Assembly: GCA_015350385.1 (NCBI GenBank)
Contig: WNKI01000002.1
Location: 5,016,636-5,080,635, forward strand
Origin: Aculops lycopersici
Taxonomy: Eukaryota; Arthropoda; Arachnida; Trombidiformes; Eriophyidae
Length of the DNA: 64,000 bases
Reading direction: 5' to 3'
Part shown: piece by piece, positions 43,043-53,440 of the stretch
Position numbering within the stretch: position 1 is the stretch's first letter
Layout of the letters: each line of letters opens with the position of its first letter
Notes under the pieces: generated by a model
The model's database searches: none
What the model saw: only the letters and a program-made list of their open reading frames with translations
What the model was told of the DNA's origin: nothing
Made by a program: the position numbers and the translations under genes

Positions 43043-45299
43043 ATCTTGTGAAGCTAATCCCCCCAATATTTGGTGCTGATCAAATTAAATAGCAATAGTA
43101 ACTGATAGCTCATGCTTGACGGATATTCGCTACATCTTCTTCCAACTTCCTACTAGATTTGCGTAACAAGAAGAAGAGGTAAACAGGTATCTGCATTAGT
43201 GCTACTACACACTTGCAGCCAGCAGATAGGAGGAAAGCTAACAAGTGGTAGTTTAAATAGTTGCTATTGCGCAACCATTTACGTCGGCCAACGACAACAA
43301 CTTGGCTAACTGCGCTACAGCAACTACCACCTGTTACAGTCGACGATGACGGCCCTTTCTCCCCCGTTCCTCTCTGAGTTGCCCCTTCAACTGATTGATT
43401 GCCCAATGAAAGTGGCCAGTGCTGCTGATTACCTCTCGCCTTCTCTGCCTCACCTGGCTTGACCGCAAGTCACACGCAAATACGTCACACACCGAAAGAG
43501 CAACCGAAGCCGCCGCGGCCACCGTAGATGTCTAAATCGACGGTAGTGGCATTGTTTGCGGCTGTGTTTGCATTCGAACGCTTAGATGTCCGAAAAATTT
43601 AAACAGCAATAACAACAGGTGGTGGAAGTAGAGGAGGTATGGAAGTTGAAAGTAAACAAAGGAGCATTGCAAGTCTTTCAGCCCGACTGTACTCTTTCCC
43701 TTCCACTGACTCGCCCACTATTTGCCTGCAGTCAAGTTGCAAAATGAAGTTATCCCAAATCCAATGCTCAACTAGTCGCATCGTGGTCAACAACTTGGCG
43801 CCTCGGAATCTGCATTGGCTTTGCAATAACGGGAAGTGGCCGCCAGGTCTAGCGATCACGAACAGGTTGTTGTGTTGGCTTTCGCAGCAACACTGCCACC
43901 GATGGTCCTGCGGATGCCGGTAGCCGCTACTGTCTCATTGCTCTCCTTCCTCAATCTTTCGTCTTGCAATTCTCATTGTTTGCTCACACTTCAACACTTT
44001 CAATCAACTTGATCTCCAGCTAAACTGGATCTCACTTTCCCATGTGTTGGTCACTTTGAAACGTACATAACCGACAAACACACAATGAGCAAGTGGCCGA
44101 GAGTGACACCCAAATAGGCATTGTGAGCTCCAAGACCACTGCCGCCCCTGCAGCTGCAAGCAAACCAAACGCTTGTATTGATGTCTCTTTGAGATTTTGT
44201 CGTTGCCCTCTACTACTGTGGTCGATCGAAAACAAATAGCCGGGCTAAGCTAAGCTACAAATGCAAATGCTTTGTTAACTCTGCCTCGACTGTTCCGCTT
44301 TGCTCCAAGATTCGATCGTTCTAAAAATGGTTAATTTTGCAACAAAATCAATACAATAGACTCGAGTCCTAAAACAGGAACTCGACGCCGAGTTTGTCGA
44401 TTAACCCCCCAAATGGGAATTATAAGCTTTCACTCCGATCGCTTTCCCATCTCGACTACGTTAATTGATTAAGCTCAACCATATAAATTTCAACACTAAT
44501 ATGTGCAAAATCCTCTGATGGTTTTCGCAATCTCATTAATCTCGCCTTTGCTCTCATTCAATACTCGAGTCAAATCGGTCAAAAATCGTCGAGAACATTT
44601 TTAGCTGCTCTCGACGTCGAGACGAGAACGAGTTGTAGTTACTTTTTTGCATATTTACACCCCCACGGAAAACCATTGAGTTGTGAGGCCATCTGGCTAG
44701 CAGGTGATACGTTGAGCATGGTTATTTATATCGATTCGATCGCGAATGCGACCTCCACGTAGTAAATCCTAGTGAAATGCATAGAAGTCTATGTGTAGCC
44801 TCTAGTCGACAACCTTCTCAACACTGAACCCGGGCAATCACATGTTTCGCATCAACAGGTGTCAGTATGTTTGGAAAGGTGAATTTACCACAAAGGTAGA
44901 TGTCGACAGTTTCCATTTGTTCATGTCTAAGTTCATATGTTGCAATACTTTGAACAGAAAAAGAGCTAGTAACTGGAAGAAAGCTACACCGTACTACGAC
45001 TGCTACCACCAGTAGGACTGCCACTTCTTGCTGCTCCATCGTTAACTCCCATCGCTGGGCCAAATAAACGGCAGGAAGGGGAGCTGGATGCGCAATCAAT
45101 GCAATTGGTTGCAGAACTAAAAGATAGGACGATGACAACTGACGCTAGCCACAAAAACTAATCGCAAATATAACTCCTCGTGATTTTGCTTGTGCTAATA
45201 ATCGTCGTTGATAGGAAACAGGGAGCAAGGTGACAACGAGTCTGACTTTGGCCCGGACTCAAGTTAGAGTTAGATAAAACAAAAACAAACAAACGAACA
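43043..45299. other. Spacer between peptidase copies 2 and 3 (duplicated flank)
   Basis: Repeated non-coding flank. It includes a block of about 240 bp (44023-44262) identical to 36776-37015. No gene is seen. The last 170 bp before the start codon (with the shared TCAAGTTAGAGT... and AACAAAAACAAAC) are conserved in all copies and probably hold the promoter and leader. Confidence 0.7.
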
Positions 45300-47333
45300 A
45301 TGTCTTTCGAGCGTCTTGCCATTTGTGCAACACTCCTAATTGCAACCATATTGTTGCTAGTCAACCATCCTCAGGTAGCAGCAAATATATCAACAAAGAA
45401 TGGTAACAATGTGGAGACAGAGCACCAAAAGAGCAATGATAGAGACATACCAGAGGCGGCCAAGTTGATCATCGACGGGAGCCAAAAGTTCGACGATGAA
45501 TCCCTTGGCGAGATTGTTAAGGATTTCGGCGAGCACGTTGGTGATGATATGACCCGTGAGATGGAGCAATTGTTTAAGTACCTGGAAGCGCGCGAGAGCA
45601 GAAAATTGTCGAAGGGTGGATCCAACAACGATAATGACAACAAGGTTAATAATAATTTAAAAAATCAACCACTAAGCAAAGAGGCTCTAGAGAGACTGAA
45701 GAATGCCAACGAGGAAGCAGCCCGAGATATTAAAACGCGCATCGAGTTAGCGGGCAAAAAGGACCAAAGCGATATGCCTCAGATGAGTCTCGGCATGAAG
45801 TCGGTGGGTAATTTTGTGTCGAAGACTCAGGTTAAATTGCAATCTGCTGGAAATTACATTGGAAGCAAGATATCATCATTAGGTGGTCTAGTTAAGGGAG
45901 TTCCGGCGAAGTTGCGCAAGATGATGCACTGGCCGAGTTTCCTGAATTTCAAGATAAAATTTAACAAAAATTACAAGTCGCTAAGGGAGGAGCTCTACAG
46001 GCAGATGGTGTACCTCCACACCCAAACAAAGGTTGGCGTTCAGCAGATAGGATTTTTGTTACATCGTGAGACGTCTCTGTTGAAAGCAACCGAATTCGCC
46101 GACATGACGGCAGACGAGTACCACAAAACCTATCACAATCCTTATGCCGAGGCTGAGGCTCGTGATTCGGAGGCGACGATAAAACCGGAAGTTAGGGCGA
46201 AATTGGAGCGACTCTCGAGTGAGGGCAAGAATATCTTTGGTTTAGACATCATTCCGAAAACAAAGAAGAGTGATCAACACTTGAGAAAGAAACGATTCGT
46301 TATGGATGGTAAGATCGATCTGGACGAGGACGAGGAAGAAGAGGAAGAGGATGACGATGAGTTCGAAGACTCATTTGACCACATGGACAGCGATGGAGAT
46401 GGCAAGGACTCTTATGGCAAGCGCGAAGGGGAAGACAAGCTAGTCATCGATAGGTACGTCTCAGATTCATATGAGGACGCATACTTAGACAAATCAAAGG
46501 ATCACGCATATCAACTGTCAATCGACAGTGACGAGAGTTTCAAACCATTCACACCTATCGACTTGCGAGACACCGGATGTATAATCGAGCCCGTGAATCA
46601 GGGAGGTTGCGGTAATTGTTACTCGCAAGCAGCCAATGCGATTGCCTCCTATTTCGAGTGCATGAGTGCCAAGGCCAGAGGCGATTTCAAGTATAAAAAG
46701 GTGAAGCCACCGAGGTTTGCGCCACGCTTCGTGTCCAGCTGTGGCCGGTACTCAGCGCCCGAGGGTCCGATGCCCAAATTGTATGGTTGTGGTGGAGGCT
46801 TGATTGGAAGTGCAATCAAGTTCTTGTCCATCATTGGGGCCATGAACTTCATAGACTATGAGATGGCCGAAATCAGCGCCAACGTTCACGAAAAGATACC
46901 CGACCAGTGCGCCTACCCAAAACCACAGAACGATGAGGCATACATCGCTTTGGGTAAGGTTAAGATTAACTCCTTCAAGGATGCCGAGCTAGATTTTTTC
47001 CACGAACCGGAAGAGGCTGCTCTATATTTGAGAACCTCTGGTCCGATGGCAGTGAACGTATGGACTTGGAAGGGCTTTTCACTATACGGAGGAGGAATCT
47101 ACGATGGACGAATCCGGCCTGAGAATCCGGGGTGTCACTCGATGGTGATTGTCGGCCACGATCGCGATCAAAACGGACGCGACTATTGGATCATCCTGAA
47201 CTCGCACGGAGTTGGCTGGGGCGAGCGTGGATTTCTGAGAATCTACTGGGACGCAATGAAAATCTTCCTCAGCTCCTATGGAGGAGTCAGGCCAATGTTC
47301 GAGATTGCTAGACGCCACGCGTTAACCGGCTAG
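45300..47333 (+). CDS. Papain-like cysteine peptidase (C1A), copy 3
   Basis: A 677-residue single-exon paralogue. The first 340 residues are close to copy 2, with an I29-like part and a LRKKR site. The acidic linker differs (EDEEEEEEDDDEFEDSF...) and lacks the AALDDEMDDEELDRLGHMM segment of copies 1 and 2. The catalytic domain is the most divergent of the intact copies, but it keeps Gln, Cys (about 440, GGCGNCYSQ), His (about 613, CHSMVIVGHD) and Asn (about 634). It also has GCGGG in place of GCAGG. The substrate-facing changes suggest a different specificity (inference). Confidence 0.9.
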   Translation: MSFERLAICATLLIATILLLVNHPQVAANISTKNGNNVETEHQKSNDRDIPEAAKLIIDGSQKFDDESLGEIVKDFGEHVGDDMTREMEQLFKYLEARESRKLSKGGSNNDNDNKVNNNLKNQPLSKEALERLKNANEEAARDIKTRIELAGKKDQSDMPQMSLGMKSVGNFVSKTQVKLQSAGNYIGSKISSLGGLVKGVPAKLRKMMHWPSFLNFKIKFNKNYKSLREELYRQMVYLHTQTKVGVQQIGFLLHRETSLLKATEFADMTADEYHKTYHNPYAEAEARDSEATIKPEVRAKLERLSSEGKNIFGLDIIPKTKKSDQHLRKKRFVMDGKIDLDEDEEEEEEDDDEFEDSFDHMDSDGDGKDSYGKREGEDKLVIDRYVSDSYEDAYLDKSKDHAYQLSIDSDESFKPFTPIDLRDTGCIIEPVNQGGCGNCYSQAANAIASYFECMSAKARGDFKYKKVKPPRFAPRFVSSCGRYSAPEGPMPKLYGCGGGLIGSAIKFLSIIGAMNFIDYEMAEISANVHEKIPDQCAYPKPQNDEAYIALGKVKINSFKDAELDFFHEPEEAALYLRTSGPMAVNVWTWKGFSLYGGGIYDGRIRPENPGCHSMVIVGHDRDQNGRDYWIILNSHGVGWGERGFLRIYWDAMKIFLSSYGGVRPMFEIARRHALTG

Positions 47334-49954
47334 ATGGTGTGAAGCTAATCCTGGTGATAATCGGTGATGATGAACTTGAAAAGCAATGAAAACTAATAGC
47401 TCACAATCGAGATGAAAATTTACCCTTTTTATAGGTGGTGATTTTTTGAGTTGGGTTGAGTTTATCGCTTGTTTCAGCTTGGAATCAACTAACTCTTATC
47501 TGGCATATTGCTAGTTTGTTTATCTCGTTGCTGCTATTATCAAATTTATCAATGTTTTAACAGGTCATTTTTAGGCTAAAGGACTTTAAGGTCATAAGTA
47601 TGTTCTCTGAGCCATCGGTTCTCGACTACCAGTCACTGGGTGACAATCGATCGAGCCAGCTAATGCGGTGCAGAAACCTGTTGTTTGCGTATAGAAAACC
47701 AAAAAGGTCGAACCACCATGCGAGCTAGGGGATCACACATTGCTACCGATCTGAGTAGTATACTTTCCTATTGTAAAATTGAAGGAGTGTTTGTCTCTCG
47801 GCAATTGCAACTATGACCAGATGGACAGGCCAAACGAAGTTTTGCTGATTTCCACTAGAGCGACGCGAGAAGAAGAAGATGCAAACGGGTGTCGGCAGTT
47901 GAGAATTCGGCATCCATTTTACCTTGTCGCAGCCGACCGATGGCATCATCACCGTTGCGGCGGCGACCACGATGGCGGTGATTGCGGCGCAAGCCGCTGC
48001 ATCATCATCAAACGTAACCCGATAGTAACTGCCGATGGACACATACTACAGTTCGCCTGTCGGATGCTACTACATACTTGCAGCCAGCAGATGGGAGGAA
48101 AGCTAACAAGTGGTAGTTTAAATAGTTGCTATTGCGCAACCATTTACGTCGGCCAACGACAACAACTTGGCTAACTGCGCTACAGCAACTACCACCTGTT
48201 ACAGTCGACGATGACGGCCCTTTCTCCCCCGTTCCTCTCTGAGTTGCCCCTTCAACTGATTGATTGCCCAATGAAAGTGGCCAGTGCTGCTGATTACCTC
48301 TCGCCTTCTCTGCCTCACCTGACTTGACCGCAAGTCACACGCAAATAAGTCACACACCGAACGAGCAACCGAAGTCGCCGCGGCCACCGTAGATGTCTAA
48401 ATCGACGGTAGCGGCATTGTTTGCGGCTGTGTTTGCATTCAAACGCTTAGATGTCCGAAAAATTTAAACAGCAATAACAACAGGTGGTGGAAGTAGAGGA
48501 GGTATGGAAGTTGAAAGTAAACAAAGGAGCATTGCAAGTCTTTCAGCCCGACTGTACTCTTTCCCCCTCACTGACTCGCCCACTATTTGCCTGCAGTTAA
48601 GTTGCAAAATGAAGTTATCCCAAATCCAATGCTCAACGAGTCGCATCGTGGTCAACAACTTGGCGCTTCGGAATCTCCGGTAGACTCGTTTTGACTGAAA
48701 GTGGCTGCCAAGTCTCGCGATCACGAGCAGGTGGTCTTGGTGGTTGCAGCAGTTCTGCTACCGATGGTCCTGCGGATGCCGGTAGCCGCTACTGTCTCAT
48801 TGCTTTCCTTCCTCGATCTCTCATTGTTTGCTCACACCTCAACAGTTTCAATCAACTTGATCTCCAGCTAAACTGGATCTCACTTTCCCATGTGTTGGTC
48901 ACTTTGAAACGTACATAACCGACAAACACACAATGAGCAAGTGGCCGAGAGTGACACCCAAATAGGCATTGTGAGCTCCAAGACCACTGCTGCTGCTTCT
49001 GCTGTTGCTGTCTTTGCCGTTGCAAGGATACCAAATGCTTGTGTTGATATCTCTAGGGAATCCGGCATCGCCTCTTGCTACTATGGTCAATCGAAAATGA
49101 AAAGCCGAGCTGAGCTGAGCCGAGCTATAAATCCATTGTAAACTTTCCCTCGACTGTTCCGCTCAGCTCGAAGATTTCGTCGTTCTAAGAATGGTGAATT
49201 TTGCAACAAAATCAACACAATAGACTCGAGTCCTAAAACAGGAACTCGACGCCAAGTTTGTCCCGCAGATTAACCCTTCAAACAGACTCGCCAAGCTTGC
49301 GTTCGGTTCTGTTTTTCATCTAGACTACGTTGAGCAAATTCGTTCGACCATATAACTTAGAGCAATAATATGTGCAAACTCCCTGGGCATCGGAATCTCA
49401 CTATCCTCGCCTTTTCTCTCTTCCAATACTCGAGTCAAATCGATCGAAAATAGTCTAGATCGAGTTCTTAGGCTGTTTGTCACGTAGCGCTGGTGGTTCT
49501 CTCTATCGATTCTATCGCGAGTGCGATCTCCACATAGTAACTCCGTGTCAAGTCTATGTGTGGGTCTGAGAAGGATTTGTGAGACTAGAGGAAGCTAAAT
49601 TTCAACACAACAACAACTACTACCACTAATACTAATACTACTCCCACAACGACAACTACCACTACCACTACTGCTATCTTTCATATGACCGCGACTTTTC
49701 GCTGCTCCATTGTAAACTCGTATTGGGCGAACTAAATGTCAAGGAAGGGGGTGCGGATGCAATTGGTTGCAAAACTAAAAAAGGATGATGACAACTGACG
49801 CTAGCCACCAAATATAACTCCACATGTTTTTGCTTGTGTTAATAGTCGCCATTGATAGCAACAGGTAGCAAGCCAACGACGAGTTCGAATTCTGTCGAGA
49901 TTCAGGTTAGAGTCAGATCAAACAAAAACAAACAAACAAATAAGCAAAACCGAA
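47334..49954. other. Spacer between peptidase copy 3 and pseudogene copy 4
   Basis: 47450-47650 resembles the region just beyond GMC exon 1 (51430-51610). 47780-49950 is the repeated peptidase flank. No gene is seen. Confidence 0.65.
47450..47650 (+). repeat. Segment related to the GMC 5' flank (51430-51610)
   Basis: Shares blocks in order with 51430-51610, including TTGCTAGTTTG.TTATCTCG.TGC.GCTAT, CAGGT.ATTTTTA.GCTA and CATCGGTTCT or TATCGGTTCT. GMC exon 1 itself is absent here. Confidence 0.8.
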
Positions 49955-51149
49955 TTAGGAGGTGGTGTACCTTCGCACCCAAACAAAGGTTAGCGTTCAG
50001 CAGATAGGATTTTTGTTACATCGCGAGAAGGCAGGCGAGTATCACAAAACCTATCACAATCCTCATGCCGAGGCTGAGGCTCGTGATACGGAGGCAATGA
50101 TAAAACCGGAAGTTAGGACAAAATTGAAGCGACTCTCGAGTGAGGGCAAGGGGTTTGGTTTAGACATCATTCCAAAAACAAAGAAGAGCGGGAAACTTTA
50201 GAGGAAGAAGAGAGCGGTTACGATGGACAGTGGCGATCTAGACTAGGAGGTGTTCGGTGACTCAATTGAAGCCATTGACATTGATGGACTTCGCCGAGCT
50301 AGTGGCAAGGACGCCAATAGTGAGTTGGAGAATGAGCTAGTTATTGACGAGTACGCTTTAGCTCAAATGAGGACAAATTGAATGGGCATACACATAAATC
50401 ATGAATCGGCGTCGTCAAGAGCAAAGACGAAAGATCCAAACCCACCAATACCTTCACACCTGTTGACTTGCGCGATACCGGATGTATAATCAAGCCAGAA
50501 AGTCAGCGCGATTGACTCCTATTTCGCCTGCACGAGTGCCAAGGTTAGATGCGATTTTAAGTATAAAAAGGTGAAGCCGCCGAGGTTTGCGCCACCCTTC
50601 GTGTCCAGCTGCGGCAGGTACACACCGCCCGGTAGTGCGGAGCCCGTAATATACGGTTTTTAGGGTGGTCAGATCTCTGATGCATTCAAGTTCTTGGCCG
50701 TCATTGGAGCCATGAACTTTATAGACTTCGAGTCAGACTGCCTCATCGCCAACGTTCTAGACGATGACGATTGCCCTTACCCAAGACCACAGAACATGGA
50801 TGAGTTTGTCGCCAAGGGTAAGGTTAAGACTCGAATCCCCTGAAAAGGCTGCTTTGTATCTGAGAACCGTTAGTCTTATGGCGGTGACCCTTTGGGTTTG
50901 GAAAGATTTCAAACTCAACGGAGGAGGGATCTACGATGGACTAATCCGGGGTGTCACTCGATGGTGATTGTCGGCCACGATCGCGATCAAAACGGACGCG
51001 ACAATTGGATCATCTTGAACCCGCACGGAGTTGGCTGGGGCGAGCGCGGATTTGCCAGAATCTACTGGGACACAATCAAAATCTTTCTCAGCTGCTATGC
51101 TGGATTTCTACCATTAGAGACTGCTAGACGCGACGCGCTCGATGGCTAA
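49955..51149 (+). pseudogene. Papain-like cysteine peptidase, copy 4, degraded
   Basis: Corresponds to the other copies from the middle of the I29-like part (VYLRTQTKVSVQQIGFLLHRE) to the C terminus (ARRDALDG). The start codon, signal segment and about 240 residues are deleted: the leader AACAAAAACAAAC runs directly into the proregion. There are in-frame stops (for example at about 50199 and after 50230) and frameshifts. A deletion of about 30 bp near 50507-50512 removes the catalytic Cys block. The end (50892-51149) still has HSMVIVGHDRD and the Asn in ILNPHG. It cannot encode an active enzyme. Confidence 0.93.
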
Positions 51150-51276
51150 ATGTTGTAAAGCTAATTTTCGTAATACTTGATTATCATCAACTTGACTGAC
51201 GATTAGAACTAATATTATATTATTAGTTCTATTCCATTCATATTCATTATTGAAATGAAATGTAATAAGAACTTAC

Positions 51277-51421
51277 CCACTATGTAGTCGTATTCAGGTA
51301 GAAAGGTTTCACTGGTAAATGGGGTCTTGCGTTCCATCATCTTGAGAGACATCAGCACCATATAGGGCACTAGCGCCGGAAGCGTGAGCAACCAGGCGTC
51401 GTGCGCATTCAGGGGCCACAT
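51277..51421 (-). CDS. GMC oxidoreductase, exon 1 (signal/anchor segment and first FAD strand)
   Basis: Starts MWPLNAHDAW with a hydrophobic segment (LLTLPALVPYMVLMSL) that would act as a signal peptide or anchor. It ends PEYDYIV plus one base at the donor G|GTAAGT (51277/51276). EYDYIVVGAGSAG is the hallmark start of GMC enzymes and is completed only by splicing to the exon at 34234. The match in phase, motif and strand is strong evidence that the two exons belong to one gene despite 17 kb between them. It lies just upstream (in plus coordinates, after the stop) of peptidase pseudogene copy 4. Confidence 0.88.
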
Positions 51422-52965
51422 TTTGATGTGGCAGGTTGTTTTTGGGCTGTATGGGCTTATCGCTTGGTTTCAGTTTGGCTACTTGCTAGTTTGCTTATCT
51501 CGCTGCCGCTATCGATGTTCTATCAGGTTATTTTTAAGCTACGGTATTTTTAGGTGCTATATACGTCTTCTAAACTATCGGTTCTAAACCACCCGTCGCT
51601 AGGTGTTGTTTGATTAATTCACCTGAAGCGGCGCAGACACTTGTTGAGCGTGTGTTGTCTCGGTCACTTTGTACGCCAGATGACCGCACAAAACAAGTGA
51701 GTCAACAAGGGACCAAAAGCGAGAGGAAGAGAGAAAGTTACGGCAACAAGTGGCACCACAAACTAGCGTCCGCCTACCACTTGATTATCGCCAAAACCGC
51801 TCGCCGTTGGCTGCGCCACGGCCACCACATTCTATCGATATATGAGCAGCAAGTGGCAGCCTAGACTTCTTCCTGGATGAGAGCGACGGAGAGGAAGGTG
51901 GCAGTCGGAGCATCGCAAGTTTTGTACACAGGCGACACGAGCGATGGCTTCCAAGTGAAAGGGGAGAAGTGAGAGTGAAGTGGGCGGAGCGCGACGGCGG
52001 CGACGCAACAGCCGCTAACAGGTAGTCGATGAAGAGCAAGGCGGCGGGCGGATGTAGATGCGATGGCGGTGGCATCAGCCGCGGCGACGGCAGCAACACT
52101 TTCCGAACCATGACTCGCGATCTCGAACAGCGAGTAGCGAAGCCACGCCAACAAGTCTCACTTTCCTGCCGCCACTTGCTCCTTGTGTTAGATGTGGACA
52201 GTTGGACGGGAGCAAACAGGTACACCCTCAACTCTCTTCTTGTCTCTTACACAGACACTTGTTGCCCGTTTGAATGCCCTCAGACTGGTTAACTCACTGA
52301 AAGGTTTCTCCAATCGAGCTACAAGCATGAAGAATTTGCCTCTCGTCGTCTCGACTCGCCTATTGGTTACATTTGTCGCATCTCCTTGTCCCCATCCTAC
52401 GTTTTGCTTTCCCTTTGCTCCAGTTCAAATTGTGGAATTTGCCTCGAAATCCGAATTACATACATAATTTTTAACTGTATTTGCTTGAACCTCTTACAAC
52501 TGAAATGGCCAGCTAGCTATCTAACGAGCAAGCGGGCGACCCGCTAAGTAAGCCAGCCAGCGAGCGAGAGCGCAGGTGAGTTAGTTAGTTGCTGTTGAAT
52601 GGGACAAGTGAAGTGAGCAACTAAACGAATGGGAGATAAGTTTCTTCTTTACGAGCAGCTAAGTAGTAGTCTGAAACCCACTTCACCATCAAGCTTGTTA
52701 ATTGAGCGACTGATCGACTTTATTCTCTCCTCTGGTTGCTGGTATGTTATCCTGATCACACAACCAAGAGAGACAAGGTACCACAAGAGCCGCCAGTCAG
52801 TAGTTTCGAGGTTTAAAGCTTGGCTTTAGTTGTGTCCGACTGGAGGAGTTGGCGGTGAATTCTGAATTCAATAAAACTGCTGCAATGCAGCTCATGTATC
52901 ACTTTCTACAAGTATATATATACTAGTCGGTTACCTCGGCTCCGCTCGAGGTTATGCCTATTTTC

Positions 52966-53187
52966 TGTGCGACTTTTCGGGAGACTCCGCTCCGGCTCGC
53001 TTCGCTTCGCCTTCGCTCCGTGAGGGGCATCCTCGGTTTAGTCGCTGGCTAACTAAAACTGTGCCCCTATTTCCGTGCGACTTTTTGGGAGACTACGCTT
53101 CGGGAGGTTTTTTCAAGGTTTAGTCGCGTGCTAACTGAAACTGTGCCCCTTTACTCTGTGCGACTTTTGAAGAAACTGTGCCCACAT
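52966..53187. repeat. Degenerate tandem repeat, about three units
   Basis: Units begin GTGCGACTTTT and end AACTGTGCCC (about 52966-53073, 53074-53156 and 53157-53187). They shrink by internal deletion. Confidence 0.8.
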
Positions 53188-53292
53188 ATCAAAGTTGTGC
53201 CAATTATCCACGTGCGCGAGGTTGGGTAGCGCAACAGATATCAGGTGGGGAAAAGGAGTGAGGAGTGAGCGTGTGTGAGAGTTGAGTGAGTG

Positions 53293-53440
53293 GGGGCCGC
53301 ATGCAAGAATTCAAAAGGGGAAAAAGTTGTGTGTGCGAGCGCGAAAAAAGAGGGGCCGCACACACGAATTCCGTCAAAGAGGGGAAAAAGTTGTGTGTGC
53401 GAGCGCACAAAAAGAGGGGGTCGCATGCAAGAAACGAAAA
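53293..53440. repeat. Tandem repeat, period about 62 bp
   Basis: Two full units and one partial, each with GGGGAAAAAGTTGTGTGTG followed by CGAGCGC and a run of A. Confidence 0.85.

Larger units (their letters stand above)
34235..51276 (-). other. GMC oxidoreductase intron, 17.0 kb, hosting the peptidase array
   Basis: Bounded by donor GTAAGT (51276-51271) and acceptor GTTTAG (34240-34235) on the minus strand. It contains three intact cysteine peptidase genes and one pseudogene, all on the plus strand, with their repeated flanks. All other introns identified in the window are under 1 kb. Confidence 0.85.

Noticed and set aside
8461..52300. Many CAGGTA/CAGGTG (E-box or Zelda-like) hexamers in intergenic regions
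   Set aside because: A rough count (about one per kb on both strands) is near what chance predicts, so no enrichment is claimed.
51785..52470. Overlapping GC-rich frames on both strands
   Set aside because: They mirror each other and lack domain features, which indicates base composition rather than genes.
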